Shown here: piece after piece, positions 1-12,025 of the stretch
Layout of the letters: each line of letters starts with the position of its first letter
Numbering within the stretch: the first letter of the stretch is position 1
Assembly: GCA_023653785.1 (NCBI GenBank)
Contig: JAMKCH010049269.1
Span: forward strand, 1 to 64,000
Source: Ophioderma brevispina
Lineage: Eukaryota; Echinodermata; Ophiuroidea; Amphilepidida; Ophiodermatidae
DNA: 64,000 nucleotides
Direction of reading: 5' to 3'
Program-made: the position numbers and the translations under genes
The notes under the pieces: generated by a model
Seen by the model: only the letters and a program-made list of their open reading frames with translations
Told to the model about the DNA's origin: nothing
Database searches by the model: none

Positions 1-462
1 TATCTTGCTATAACATGTGAAGTTATAATACACTTCTGAAATGTAAATTTATGTATGCAAAGCATCTAGGAGAACAAATACAGCAAAAAAATTAATTTTA
101 AAAAATCTGAAAAATGGCGGCATTTTGAATGTATGCACATTAGTAGTTATGCTTCCACCAACAGGTTACGTATTTCTATAAACGAAACAAGAGCATAATA
201 CTCATTTAAGTAAAAATATCATTTATGGGCTCAACAGGCAATTTAGGACTAGCTAGTACAACCAAAATGAATGTAAAAAACAGGGAATTGGCGGCCATTT
301 TGGATTATGGCAAATTAAGCGTACTTCCACCCTTGGATTTTTTGGACTTTTAGTATGTGATTCTGGGGATGAACTTATTAGAACTGCAATGTGGTGAAAA
401 AAAATTCTATTGCAATTTTTTCCAGTCATATCATATATTTCCAAGCCTATAAGACTCACTCG
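1..462 (+). repeat. Terminal segment of a dispersed TIR element (left part outside window)
   Basis: The stretch matches, with many indels, 7.8-8.34 kb in the same orientation and the reverse complement of 4.80-5.24 kb. Shared landmarks are the run GCAATGTGGTGAAAAAAAAT, a TTGGCGGCCATTTTGGAT block, and a CCAAGCCTATA-type end. In the 4.8-8.36 kb copy these sequences form the two inverted ends of one element, so this looks like the right-hand end of another copy cut by the window edge. It has no convincing coding content. The copies are old, with frequent one-base indels. Confidence 0.6.
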
Positions 463-738
463 CACTCGCAGCTGTCAAGGCTTCGTCGAGTGATTGCTTT
501 GAATCGTTATGCTAATAGGCCGTGCAAAAAACGATATGGTAATTTTGACGGCGACGTCTCGATTGGCAAGTATCTGAAACGTTTGTCATCGATGAAATTG
601 GCTGGCGGTGCTTACGCATTGACGAACTACTTTGATTTTCATGAATTCTTAAGAGATCTCAGAGATTCCGATGAGGGAGCACTCATTTTTCAAAGAAAAT
701 CGCGTTTTTTGCGTATACATAGCGTGTCACAATACTAA
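463..738 (+). CDS. Unrecognised coding-like fragment, about 90 residues to the stop
   Basis: An open frame runs to a stop at 738 with animal-like composition. It contains the stretch DGDVSIGKYLKRLSSMKLAG followed by YALTNYFDFHEFLRDL. There is no in-frame ATG with good context inside this segment, and the frame continues back into the preceding repeat, so this is more likely a broken exon or the 3' end of a transposon ORF than a whole gene. I do not recognise the family. It could be a captured exon or a TE-encoded domain. No splice site was convincingly placed. Confidence 0.3.
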   Translation, partial: HSQLSRLRRVIALNRYANRPCKKRYGNFDGDVSIGKYLKRLSSMKLAGGAYALTNYFDFHEFLRDLRDSDEGALIFQRKSRFLRIHSVSQY

Positions 739-2357
739 TCATTGTGTGAATAACTAAGCTCAAATCGATGTCCGTCATATAGAAAATCACAAACTGGTCA
801 AAATTCCGGATCCGGATTTTAGTTATACACGGTTATAGTGTGCATAGATATTTACGGCATTGAAAACGGAAAATCCGAGTCATCTCTAACTTTGTAATTG
901 AGCATTGTAGGTGAAATCTTTAGTTCTCGAGTTCTAGATGGCCTATATACAAAAAAAAAAACTATATTTCGAAAAATCTCTGAGTCAGACTTTAAGGATA
1001 TTCAAACTGGGTCAATTCTAGCCCCAGGCTTCCCAGACAAAGTGTTAATAAATTAATTAAGGTTAAAGGTTAATAATGATCATTACTTGCGAGAAAATGG
1101 ACAAATCAATGCGCTCGCTGCCACTTTGTTGCGTCTAATGCATGAGGTCCGCAGGAACGGATGCATCGGACAAGCATCAACATTCACCGCAGGTGCATTG
1201 ATTTGTCCCATTTTTCGAGCAGAAGTCAATGTGCAGTAATTAACCTAATTCATACACGACCGAAAATAAAATAATTTTACTTAATTAGTGATAAAGCGTA
1301 GTTTTAAAAATATAATTTACCATGGAAATTCCAAACACATTACCCACTGTGAAAATAAGTCAGTCCTGCGCGACGCATACGTGTTCGAAAGCACCTTACG
1401 CAGTACGTACACGGAGTGCAACTAGACATGTTCTATTCACTCGCGCTACATTCGCGTATTTTGTTAGCAACTTCACTGATTTGCTGCTGTATATGCATAA
1501 ATACACAGAGGGTATGAATTATTTTTATCGTCATTACTATTTATTTACATATAAAATAATATTTTAGCCGACCGTCGTCTAGTGCCCAAAGGGGTTCCAC
1601 ACATTAGCTCATACTTCATCTTCTATTCTTCTGTCACTACTCTCTTGTCTATCCTCTACACCACACCATGTCTTTGTTCCTTTACTGCTCTTTTTGCTTC
1701 TTGCTATTTTAAATTGATATTTCTTTTCAAAAAAATCTTAATTATAACGTTTCAATATAATATCTATGGAAGCTGTCGAACCTAAAAAAATAATCATATT
1801 TTGCCTTTCATGAAATTACTGCTCTTAGAATAAATAATAATGTTATTCACAATAGATATTTATTCAGTCTTCACGGTTGCTATTCCTGTCTTTTCGCTGA
1901 ATAGGCTCCGTCTAGTAAAATACATTACAGATGATGAAAACCATTTCCCATTATTAAATTTGCAATTACCTTAACAGCCCTAAAATATAGTAGCAATAAC
2001 TTCATTTGCATCCTTTAAATTAACCATTTAAAATGTTCCAAAATAGCCAATAGCTTTTGTTGTTGTTTTCGGACTCGTCATTATTATTTGTATTGATAAT
2101 TGATACGTGTGTCTGCAGGAGGTTTGGAATAAGGCGTTAAAGCATCTACAATTTTCAGTCGTATTTGGCGTGAACAGCCAGTAACACAAATATATCAAAT
2201 TGATAATATCCAAGTTATGGCGAGATATTTTGGGGCAATATTGTGTTATTACCAATTACAATTTCCATAAATTCCATGTTAAAGCCTTACAGCAACTGTA
2301 ACCATAGCAACGACACAGATGCGCCTTATGATGATGACAATATAGCAATTGTCTGAA
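739..2357. other. AT-rich intergenic sequence without a recognised feature
   Basis: No conserved protein, RNA gene or clear TIR was seen. Short open frames here lack family similarity and codon structure. Single-copy-looking sequence is mixed with short AT runs. Confidence 0.4.
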
Positions 2358-2518
2358 TACGTTTGGATATGAAGACGTCATGTTGTTCTGCTCTCAATCT
2401 GTCATACTTATACGTTTGGATATGAAGACGCCATGTTGTTCTTCTCTTAATCTGTCATACTTATACGTTTGGATATGAAGACGCCATGTTGTTCTGCTCT
2501 CAATCTTTCATACTTATT
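2358..2518. repeat. 53-bp tandem repeat, 3 copies
   Basis: Three near-identical units follow each other, each starting ACGTTTGGATATGAAGACG and ending in TCATACTTAT. Units differ by only a few substitutions (GTCATG or GCCATG, CTGTCAT or CTTTCAT), so the array is young. It is not associated with a visible gene. Confidence 0.9.
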
Positions 2519-2959
2519 CTATCGTTACAGTCAGGTAAGAAGCATGCTTCGTTTTAATTATATAGCTGGTACTATATATGGAGAAGATAGGCCGCGTTAC
2601 AATAAAAGTTTAAATTTTTAGGGTTAATATTTTTACTACTTGGTTCTCCAGCCAGACAAGGATGCACTTGTATTTATATTTCCCTCGAACAGCGCACATG
2701 CTTGCCCTGGTCACCTCCAGTGAAAGGGTGCGTTCACACTCTGACAAAATATCGATTTTGCCTTTTGGCAAGAAAATAAATAACACATGAATAATTACAT
2801 AATAACATATTACGTAATATGCTAAAATGATTTTTAGCTCAACCTAAACGATTCTACAGAGTGTAATAAGAAATTGGTCACCATTGACTTGTACACAAAT
2901 TGTTTGGCAAAGCTGAATGCACGTAGATCAACTGTTAATTCCTGCAATGTAACCAGTTA
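2519..2959. other. AT-rich sequence, nothing recognised
   Basis: No feature is supported here. The stretch includes short palindromic AT runs such as those around 2800-2820, with no element ends. Confidence 0.4.
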
Positions 2960-3290
2960 CTACTGTCCCAGAGGGCCGAGGGGCGTCGGCTAAACCGTCA
3001 CCATCAGGTTCTAAGGAAATCTGATGAGGAGGGTAGCTGGTTACCCGGGCAGAATGAAAAAGACGATCGCCTACAAGGGCATCAGCTTGCGAGAGCTAAT
3101 GGTGGCCATCCCGCACATGCTGCCTTGCAGGTTGGGCCATATGGTTTCCCAAAGGTTAGGCCCACAGCCGAGACTGTGGATTGGCGTCAGGACGGAAGCC
3201 GGTCAATTATCTTTTGCTCAAACAATCCGCACACAGCAGTATTGCGGAGTGTGAGGCTTGAATCCGACCACCCCCGTTAGCCGGGGACAA
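2960..3290. other. GC-richer unidentified fragment, probably an old element piece
   Basis: The composition shifts to about 55% GC between clearly AT-rich flanks. One 76-codon open frame on the + strand and a 63-codon frame on the - strand cross it, but neither resembles a family I know. The sharp composition change suggests inserted DNA. Confidence 0.3.
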
Positions 3291-3487
3291 AAAACCCGGA
3301 TTTAAACTTTGTTTTAAATAACTATGGAAGTCATTATGTTGAGGGGAAAGTACGAAAATATACTGAATATAGGGTCGGAAAATTGATTTTTTTGCCAAGT
3401 TGATGAATCAAAACACCTTATATAGCACGAAAAGCTCTCATGATATAAAACTAGTCAATTTCCCATAAGTAGAGTCAAAAAAACCGC

Positions 3488-3665
3488 GTGAAAATCTGAT
3501 TACGTCCAACCTTTTGGTCGAAAAATTGAATTTTCCCCTATTCTACACTGTGTGTCTATGGAAATTGGCAGTTTGGTTGACATGCGAACTTTATGACGTC
3601 ATTGTGACGTAATGCTAGGCATGTTGGTACTCATTTTGGTATCAACGGAAAGAGGAGGACCATAG
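3488..3665. repeat. Dispersed repeat, inverted relative to 31.32-31.49 kb
   Basis: The segment from the TTTTCCCCTATT block through TGTGTGTCTATG, GACATGCGAACTTTATGA and GGCATGTTGGTACTCATT is matched by the reverse complement of 31.32-31.49 kb. That copy sits in an nAChR intron. The copies are diverged but collinear. No coding content was seen. Confidence 0.65.
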
Positions 3666-4397
3666 CTATCTATTGGTACCAAAATCAAGTGTCTGTGATA
3701 CTCCTATGTCGTGCTAGGCATGTTGGTACTTCTCTTCCGAAGGGGATGGTTGCCACCCCACCCCCATCACTTTGGGATCACCCTGTATACCTATACCCCG
3801 GTGGATGTTTGTTTTTGGATGAAAAGGAGCGGAACATGTCAATTGACAATTATTTTTTTTTTTTTTTTTTTTGGTAGACGAGGGTTAAGCAATTACCAAA
3901 AAATATCTGGTCAAAATATCTTTAACATGAATCGCAAAACCAAACATATTTTACGTGAAACGCGCCGGATTTTCTGTCCAAGTTATTTTTTTTTTAATTA
4001 GAGGCCATCTGTATAGGTAAATGTTGATATTTCATCAAGCTCTACAACACCTTTAATCTGTGATTACCTTTAATTGTTTCAGACTTATTGCAAACAACTT
4101 TCTTTTATTATTTCCCCGAAATCACGCCGTTGCTTTCGGGTTTTAGGGATATGGCAGATATCACAATGAACGTAAATATCTTGTGTAATGTAATTTCCTT
4201 CTTATGCCAAAAAGAAAAACAAAATATAGCTTGTCTCGGCTTCCCGAGCGCATTGCTTTTAAAATTAGATTTAGCGCGCAGCACTGCGCGTAAAAATGGT
4301 GAAAAAGTCAATTTGGGTTTGTACAGGGGTCAAAAATTAAAAGTTGCTCCAATTTTTGTAAGGCGTGGTTCAAGTTGTTGGTTCAACTCATAGAATG
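3666..4397. other. Intergenic sequence with poly-T tract, no gene
   Basis: It contains a T-run at about 3849-3871 and AT-rich sequence. The end of the neighbouring dispersed repeat may extend to about 3720, where GGCATGTTGGTACT recurs. No protein or RNA gene was seen. Confidence 0.4.
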
Positions 4398-4790
4398 AAA
4401 TATAGGATAGTTTGAGTAGCCCAGATTGAATTTCAAATTAATATTCATGAACAGCTGCAGCGTGACCTTGAAAATCAGAACTCATTTTGGCCTAAAACGA
4501 AGTCATTTCAAAGTACGACTTGATTGCTTTTTCACAAAAACCCACAATTCCAAATCAAACGCGATGTCAGACATCCCCTGAATCGGCCCGACTACAGCGG
4601 GCATAGTTTATGGCAAGGGAAGTCGACATGTTGTCAAAATTAGTGCTAACCTCTTGCAAAACTGCAAAAAAAGAAAAGAAACGCCAATTCAAACCCATAC
4701 AATCAGTACAAACTGCTGGTGCCAAGTCCAAGATTTTGATCAAGTCTAGTATTTGGCACGCGGGTGAATTAGACCTAGCGGCTGCAGGAC
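4398..4790 (+). repeat. Dispersed repeat PQ, left part (P), interrupted on its right by a TIR element
   Basis: The segment matches 32.61-32.97 kb in the same orientation, including AGCTG-AGCGTGACCTTGAAAATCAGAACTCATTTT and the shared core at about 4612-4745. The core is far better conserved between the copies than the flanks and is open in one frame in both. The right neighbour of P in the uninterrupted copy (Q) is found here at 8.39-8.94 kb, on the far side of the 4.79-8.36 kb insertion. Confidence 0.7.
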
Positions 4791-5549
4791 AAATTTTAGG
4801 CTGGGAAATATATGATATGCCCTGGAAAAAATTGCAATAGAATTTTTTTCACCACATTGCATTTCTATAAGTTCCCCAGAAGACATACTAAAAGTCCAAA
4901 AAAATCCAAGTGGTGTGGAAGTACGATTAATTGCATCATAAATCCACAAATGGCCGCCATTCTATTTTTTAATTCATTTTGTTGTATAGCAGTCCTAAAT
5001 TGCTGTTGCAGCCCATAAAATGAATAGTTTTACATTAAATGAGTATATTATGCTTTGTTCGTTATATAGGAAATACGTAACCTGTGGTGGAAGCAAACTA
5101 CTAATTTGCATACATTCATAAATGGCCGCCAATTTTCAGATTTTATTAATTTTTGCTGTATTTCTTCTCTAGAAGACTTTGCAGTAACATAAGTTACATT
5201 TCAGCAAGGTATTATACTTCACAGGTTATAGAAAGAAGCTAGTCCTTACTTGAAAAACCGTAATGACTGTCAATCTACAGTTTTACCGTATGTGATCAAA
5301 CTTGTGTAGCAAAATCTTGTTAACAGTGTGACACAAAAACATTTTGAGGACTTTAAATTTATATTCCATATTAATTATATTTTTTCTACTGAAATTTCAG
5401 GTAACTGTGTAACCGTGGCCTTAATTTGATACACCCATGGGCTGAAAAGTAGGCACTGCACATAAAATTAGTGATTAAAATTATGTTATGTTCCTGATGG
5501 AGATGACCTATTCTAACACCGCCAAATGCTGGTATGTAAGGGTACACCT

Positions 5550-6960
5550 GCTTTCATACTCAAGCAACGCATTTTGCGTTTGCTCTCACCGACCTGTCGT
5601 CAAACTGGTCACCGGGGACATCCGACACGCTGCCTCCAAGAAAAGATCTTCCTAGATTCACCAGATGCAGCCACGTCTATCATGGTATTCATTGTCTTTA
5701 CAGAGAGGAATTCCGGAAAGCCAAGTGGCCCAAGTGCAAATAAGTCATTAGTGAATAGTGACTAGAACGCTCCTATGTTCCACCAAGCAGCTCTAAACAT
5801 TCCATTCCAAGAGGGGGCAGACCCTACACCCCACTGTTGGACAAGGATAGGCGAAGAATGGTGGGAGGTATCAAATATCAACTTTACCCACTCTAGCTGC
5901 AAGGCCTGGAACATCATCAACAGGCTCACGCCGTAGCTGTACAGTTAAGCAGTGTCCTGTCTGCAAATTGCATCGTCTCCAGTACTTGTCACAATGGTAA
6001 CGTGGCAAGAACCCATAGGCAAACGCCCATGCTCGTGCTTGTTAACGAGGGGAGATTTTAAATCAACTTCTACAAAACCCCTATCCTACTTTCGAAGTCC
6101 TTGTCTTAACCATTCACCTATGATATCACCGAAGCAATCAAACTTTCAAGTCAAAATGGGAAAAGCCTTCATGGCCAATGGCAGCATCCATACAGAATTC
6201 TGGAAGCATATGGCACATGAAGCTGTGCGATAGCTCAAATTCTTTCTCTCTACTTCTATAGGATCATCAACAATTCCCTCAAAATGGATGACTTCAAAGG
6301 TCAGTGTAAATCTGAAGCCCAAGAAACCGCACGAGCCCCCCAAGAGTTACAGACCCATCTTGCCGCTATCTCACACATATAAGCTGCTTGGGAGACTGTA
6401 CCATTAGGATCATGATACGGTCAAGGGCAATCTAACCACTCACCCATAACTCAACAACAGATCAGATAGCAAACTTGCCACGGATTCGAGACAGCTCCGT
6501 CAGAAGATGCAAAAGTTTGGAGGCAGTCTTTATAGATCAATCTACTGCCTATAATACAGTCTGACACGGAGGTCTCTACCTTAAGCTACTAAAAATTTAC
6601 CTGATGGTCAAGCTTGTCAAATTCATAATACTGCTCATCCCGGATCTTTCGTCCTGGTGTGTGCATCAAATGGGCAATGCCATAAAAACCAAAACTTTGG
6701 AATGGTGTCCCACAGGGTTCTGTCCTGGCAGAAGTCTCTTCAACTTTATGTCTCCGATATGCCGAGGGAGTTTTCTTTCTTTGCAGTACACTCCGAACCC
6801 ATACGATAGGTACTTGGAATAGCTGCCTGATTCCTTTGAGGCCTTGGTGCTTCTAAGGCCTCAAAGACCATATCACTGTAGGCCAATTCTAATATTCTCT
6901 TCCACCGATGGCACTTGAAACACTCAGCAAACCCAATAGTGTCGGCTCCACACACTTAGC
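5550..6960 (+). pseudogene. Non-LTR retrotransposon reverse transcriptase remnant (I/Jockey-like group)
   Basis: Pieces of an RT are readable across frames. An N-terminal linker-like stretch lies near 5.85-6.0 kb. An IPSKWM-type motif with the PKSYRP-like finger region lies around 6.27-6.36 kb. A FIDQSTAYNTV-like box corresponding to RT motif A (usually F-D-AYD) is at about 6.53-6.56 kb, and a C-P-G-F/GSVLA-like motif before the catalytic loop is at about 6.70-6.74 kb. Stops and frameshifts are numerous and a clear YADD is missing. The order of motifs fits a + strand LINE. Similar motifs recur in the 36.97-37.72 kb element, but this copy is more decayed and may be another family. It lies inside the 4.79-8.36 kb TIR element. 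Confidence 0.6.
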
Positions 6961-7019
6961 CACGTCCATTGATGACTGAGGTCCCTTAAAGTCCCCCCCC
7001 AATTCTCAATTGCAAAATC

Positions 7020-7480
7020 TGGATTCTTGATGGTGAATTTTGGTAATAATCGCCAAAGAAAAAGCTTTTCGATTGAAAAACATATTTTCGATGAAAAATA
7101 AATCTCGATTGAGATCCTGGTTACCTTTGAAAAACTTAAGGATTCTAGTCGATAAAATAGGATCTCGATTAAAACTTGGTGTATTGAAAAAGTAAGATTC
7201 TTCTCTTGGCGAGAATCCTTTTTTTTAATAAAAAAAAATCTATTTTCAATGGAAACTAGGTACTAGAATATCGGTGATAATAATAATTGCAATATTGAAA
7301 ATTCCAAGGTTTTTACAATTAAAAAAAAAAATTGGTTTATCAATTGAAACCTGGTTTTTTTTCAACCGATAAATACTAAGTTTGAAGGAGAATCCAAACA
7401 TTTCAATCGAGAATCCAAGTTTTGATAGAGAAACCTTGTTCTCATTCAAAACTAAAACATTTTTTTTCCCAATTTTAACC
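7020..7480. repeat. Degenerate internally repetitive AT-rich tract
   Basis: Short variants of TCTCGATTGAAA, AATCCAAG and ACCTGGTTT recur many times on both strands, interspersed with A or T homopolymers. It looks like a decayed short-period satellite. No coding content was seen. Confidence 0.55.
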
Positions 7481-8389
7481 ATTTAGGTTTGTTACATGTG
7501 CTTGGTAATAATATTGGAGAACAATTTTTATTGCATTGATGCCTCAAAGGGCCAGGAAAACATTATCCCATAGTTAACTATTAACACATTTTATCATGGA
7601 AAGGAAATAAGTATATTAAATTATAGATACAAAAGATTACAATTTCGACCACAAGTGTGTGTGTGTGGGGGGGTGTGAGGGGTGCAAGATGGATGTGGGG
7701 GTTGCTCTATGCATTATATAGCCAGTGATAGTGAAAACAAATTACTTGTGGTTTTGGTCCCGAAGTTGCAATAATAGATGTATATAAGCGATTCAAAGTT
7801 TGACATCTTGACTCCAAATTGGAGAATTGGCAGCCATTTTGTCAGATTTATGAAATTGATAACAACTCTACAATCAGCATGGTGTATGGTAAAGGAAAAA
7901 AATAAAATATTAATAAAGTCATAAAGTAATAAATTTTGGAATTTAGGTCGGCAAAATAATTATTTTAGATTAAGCAACTATTTCACAATCCGTTTAAGAA
8001 GAATCTTAGAATTGGCGCCATTGGATATGAATGCAATTAAGTACACTTCTGTCAGGAATGAATGGAGTGTCTGTATAAGACATAAAATAATGTATTTTAA
8101 ATATCCCAAATTAGGCATAAGTGCCAAAATATTTTTTATATAAGTAACACAACCAAAATCCTTTGTAAAAATCGGATTGGCGGCAATTGTGGATTTATGC
8201 AAATTAGTCATATCTTCCACCACTTGGATTTTTCTGGACTTGTAGTATGGCAGTTGGGGACCTTATTGACAATGCATTGTGGTGAAAGAAATTCTATTGC
8301 TATTTTTCCAGCTTCACCTAGAATACCCCCCAAGTATTTTTCTCAGCCTATTTCAACGTATAGACGTGGAATGTTCAGGGAGATTCGTA

Positions 8390-8945
8390 GGTAAGTAGCT
8401 TTCGTAAACAACTCGCGATTTTTCATATTTCCTTCACACTTATGAAGCCGTGGGAATTCAATTTTAGCAATATACAAGAATGCAAGGAACCTAGTCAACC
8501 AACATTTATCGCTATATTGGTGGAATGGAACCTGCAGGAGAGGAAAAGATAGAGAAACCAAATCGAGTCAAATATTGTGTTGTGTGCTCTGTGCGGCGTG
8601 AAACGCCGTTCATGCATTGTAAATGTATTTTGCATTGAAAAATTCGCCATTTTTGTAAAAATATGAGTCTAATTCAGCGGAAATCAAAAAAATTGGATAA
8701 CAAAATATATCATCTGCTAGTTATTATTCCTTCATGGACATGATAGAGGGAGATCGAGATATACACAGAAAATGTTCATGTTGAAGAGTCAGGACTTCCT
8801 GAAGAAAGGTAAAAAAATAACAAAAATAAATATGAAAAAATACAAGAGGATCAATTGTAATTAGCTTAATTATGCACAAAGCAGGCTATTCAATTTTCCC
8901 AGGGTATAATCATACTCCATCTGTCCAGGGAACAAGTGGTTAACC
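8390..8945 (+). repeat. Dispersed repeat PQ, right part (Q)
   Basis: The segment matches 33.04-33.53 kb in the same orientation. Shared blocks include AACTCGCGATTTTTCATATT, the TTTTGCATTGAAAA-TTCGCCATTTTTGTAAA string, GAGATCGAGATATACACAGA and ATTATGCACAAAGCAG. Differences are mostly single-base indels. Its left partner P is at 4.40-4.79 kb, before the inserted TIR element. Confidence 0.7.
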
Positions 8946-9650
8946 AAAATGGCGGATAAAGTTCAACAGCTAGTGGCAGCTATTGGATTCTACTTGACCG
9001 TGAACCCATTTGTTGGATATAACCTGAAAACTAAGCATAAACAGATAAGGCAAAACTATTCCTTTATTTCAATCTTTAGCTTATGGAAACAATTTGACCA
9101 CAATTACATGAATCAAAGCAACTTTAATGGTAGGAACTCATGGACCTTAAGTCGGCCGAAACAGATTCCACCTAGGTTCGCCGAGGTTAGTTATCTTAAA
9201 GAGTTGAAGTGTGTTTGTAAATGGTTTCCACCACATGTAACCAGGGGAAACTGGCGGAAAGGTTATTTTTTGTTAAAATGTAAGTAAATTGGCGCGCAAC
9301 ATTCCATCAAATTACCATCAGAGGTTACTGGGAAAATAGTGGTAGTAAACGGAAGTGAGCTTTTAATTAACAATACCGACAGAAGAAATTAAAACGCGAC
9401 CCATGGCCGCCCCACGTTTTGTTTCAATCGATGAAGACATGCCTTCAGATGGGAAGAAGCTAGCGCGGAAACAGAAAGAGTGCTTTCTCGTCAAACGATG
9501 AACATAACGATGATCGAATCGAATTGACATGGAAACTCCCGTGGATAGTGCCAGGTGGTTCTGGCGGAGGGTATAAGACATTTAAGTGTGACTTCTGGGA
9601 ATTTGGAGAATCCGATTGCACGACGAAAAAAAGGGTGGTTGAGTCATCGT
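8946..9650. other. Sequence between repeat Q and gypsy gag, no clear gene
   Basis: A 112-codon open frame starts at 8949 (ADKVQQLVAAIGFYLTVNPF), preceded by CAAAATGGCGG, but I see no family similarity. The region could include the 5' untranslated part or LTR remnant of the gypsy element that follows. No second LTR copy was found in the window to test this. Confidence 0.3.
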
Positions 9651-10560
9651 GTTACCCTATGATTTCCAACCACGAAACACACTCTCATGTATCTGGCAAT
9701 GCCAAACTCCCTGAAATGAACTTGCATCCTGATGATTTCACTGGTGGTGATGATGATTGGGATGAGTACATCACGCATTTCCAATTTCCGATTATGTAAT
9801 TGGGATAGCAAGACCAAGGCGTGTATGTTGGCTTTCAGACTCCAAGGTAACGCACAAAGGTTTTACACCGGACTTCCATCACAATCTAAAGCATGCTACG
9901 ATGCGTTGAATGCAGCATTGGCCGGTCGTTTTGGAAGTAAGTGGAAAGAAACAGGAGCATTGGAAAGTTAAACTTGCAGGGAGAAGCAGAAAACCGAATG
10001 AGGCAGTGCAGAAATTGCCTGATGATATTTAGTGCATGATACAAAGGGCATATCCACAGCTTGACTTGGCAGCACAAGAAGTGCTAATTTTTGATTCGTT
10101 CAGAAATGCTGTTGGTCCGCCTTTAAAGGTTAAACCAGAGGATGCAAGACATTAGTCGAGGCCGTGATTGAACAATATGAAGCTGTTCGAGACAACATAT
10201 CTTATGCAAAAGGAATGGAAGCTGAGTTGACGGACAAGAATGAACAAAGCGAAATTAGGAAAGTACTCTCACGAGTCTTGGAGAAGCTGGACAACCGAGA
10301 ATAGAGTGGCTGATAGTGAAAACTTCTTAACGCAACCAACCAGGACACGTGCGGAAGAATTGTCCCACGAGAATGAAGGGACTAGGCATTGTCTGTTTTG
10401 AAAATGCGGAACACACATCAGACGAAATTGTCCGTATCGCATTCAAGAACCATCTGGATACAATGGCCCAACCAGCCCAATAACCATGGACAAAACGACG
10501 GGCGTCCACCAGCTTGTTAGGTCGGGGGCGGGTGGAGAACAAACGGCCTCAACAGAAAGC
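9651..10560 (+). pseudogene. Ty3/gypsy gag remnant
   Basis: Two overlapping frames give a gypsy-type gag core. One has PEMNLHPDDFTGGDDDWDEY followed by ITHFQF. The next has NWDSKTKACMLAFRLQGNAQ then RFYTGLP and a YDALNAALAGRFGS tail. These match the usual F-G-DW-Y---F...L---L-G-A-----LP...Y--L---L--RF layout of metavirid gag. Near 10.39-10.43 kb a zinc-knuckle-like CLF-x-KCGTHIRRNCP is seen, broken by a stop where a cysteine codon is expected. Gag binds and packages the element RNA. At least one frameshift and several stops make it non-functional. Protease follows at 10.75 kb. Confidence 0.75.
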
Positions 10561-10749
10561 CAATAAACAATCCTACAATCCTTTATTTTCAGCCCAAGAT
10601 AATAGAGAATCTTTGTGTAGCTACAGTGGTATGTACGTGGTATGATAGATGGAGCTGCTTCGTAGACGATAATATCAAGAGATTCATACCGAAGGATAAA
10701 CGAAAAATCAACAATACACTTGAACCCATCTTGGTACTTGGTACTTGGT

Positions 10750-11098
10750 GCTATAATCCCTGTAACAGCAGAACTCTGCTAAACTGGAATATTGGTGCAG
10801 AAGTGAAGTCGACAGCCCGTCGGACGAAAGAAGATAGGTGCTCCAAACAATCGAATCAAAACCATCGAATGCCCTTTAGCAGGTGTTGACGATGTCCCCA
10901 TTGAAACTCTAGGGAAAATGACTAAGTCAAACACGTTGGGAAATGTCGGAAGACGACAAGAGATAATAGTGGCCGACATATCAACCGATGGCATCCTTGG
11001 TATTGATTTTCTCCGCCAGAACAAGTGTCAATTGTGTCTTGTGTGACAAGTCCTGAAAATAGACGGCGAGGAGATTCTTTGTTGGTCTGGAAATGAGG
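10750..11098 (+). pseudogene. Ty3/gypsy aspartic protease remnant, truncated by a MITE
   Basis: The frame at about 10.88-11.04 kb reads GVDDVPIETLGKM...EIIVADIS-TDGILGIDFLRQ, the C-terminal half of a retropepsin, whose family ends in a GILG-DFL motif. The D-T/S-G active site is not clearly readable upstream. It is followed by a KIDGEEI-type linker usual before gypsy RT, then cut at about 11.1 kb by the mariner-like MITE. RT and RNase H of a gypsy element appear only at 23.1-24.3 kb, possibly the displaced remainder of the same copy. Confidence 0.7.
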
Positions 11099-12003
11099 GT
11101 GTCTCAGAAAGAACGTTACCCTCCAGAAACGGCCATTTTGCTTACTTAATCAATTCTTTTCCTCGCTTTAGCTTTATATTATGAAATATGTACTCTTTTG
11201 GACATATGGTGAAAACAAGAAAGAAAACGGTGAAAAAATAACCAAAACAATGACTATTTCCCTAAAAATGATGACAAACCTAATTGTCACGGCTTGCATG
11301 CAGAGAAACATGTACATTGTAATTCTAGGATTTGAGCATACGTAACTCCTCAGATTTAATTAAATTTGTTCACACGTAATGCTTCACCCGTCTCCTATCA
11401 TAATACAAATATGAATTTGGTTAAAGGACATGCAAAATGGCATTGGTCGTGACTCCTACAATGGCATATTCTATGAAACTGCCTTGGGTTTAAAAGGCCA
11501 TCGTTCAAGTGAATGGGTTTAAAGTTTCCCTCTCAAAGTAGGGTTCCCAGTAAGATGGAAATCAAGGGGAACAGAGAGACAAATTTGAGAATGGGAAACA
11601 TGGCAAGACTCTTAAACGGTGCAAGTAGAGTAGAGAGATATGATCATAAAAGAACGGACAATCAAGACGAAATAATGCGGCAGTGCTCGAGAACTGACAA
11701 AAAAGTCTAGAACAGCAAGGAACCTTGGAATTTTAGAGTATTATTGGCCAGATGGGTCTTAAACATTTTTATGTGGAGACATTGGAATCCATGGTTTCCC
11801 TCTGCTAAGTAGCCGTGGACAAAGTAGGTTTGCATTAATTTTAGGGAAATAGTCATTGTTTGGTATTTTTCACCGTTTTCTTTCTTGTTTTCCCAATGTT
11901 AAAAGCGTACATCTTTTCATAATATAAAGCTAAAACAGGATAAGATGATAAGTAAGAAAAAAATAGCTGTTTTGGAGGGTAACGTTCTTCTGAGACACCC
12001 TGT
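11098..12003. mobile_element. Mariner-like MITE with ~170-bp inverted terminal repeats
   Basis: The ends GGGTGTCTCAGAAAGAACG on the left and the complement of AGGGTGTCTCAGAAGAACG on the right are inverted. The match extends about 170 bp inward, including TTTAGCTTTATATTATGAAA and CAAGAAAGAAAACGGTGAAA. The right end reads ACCCTGTA, as in TA-flanked Tc1/mariner elements, while the left outer bases have decayed. The 560-bp core contains no transposase. It sits inside gypsy pol, just after the protease. Confidence 0.8.
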
Positions 12004-12025
12004 AACTGGTATACAGGCTAGAAGT

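Larger units (their letters stand above)
4790..8360. mobile_element. About 3.6 kb element with long inverted terminal repeats, inserted in repeat PQ
   Basis: The left end (4.80-5.24 kb) and right end (7.8-8.35 kb) are inverted copies of each other. Shared blocks include the GCAATAGAATTT-TTTCACCACA string, AAAATCCAAGTGGTG, and a TAGGCTG-type outermost end. The element splits repeat PQ, which is contiguous at 32.61-33.53 kb. No transposase was recognised. The interior holds a decayed LINE RT (5.55-6.96 kb) and AT-rich repetitive DNA, so it is probably a non-autonomous DNA element that later received a LINE. Exact target-site duplications could not be fixed because the flanks are diverged. Confidence 0.6.

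Noticed and set aside
2960..3290. GC-rich fragment as rDNA or an R2-type insertion
   Set aside because: I could not match any conserved rRNA block or RT motif.
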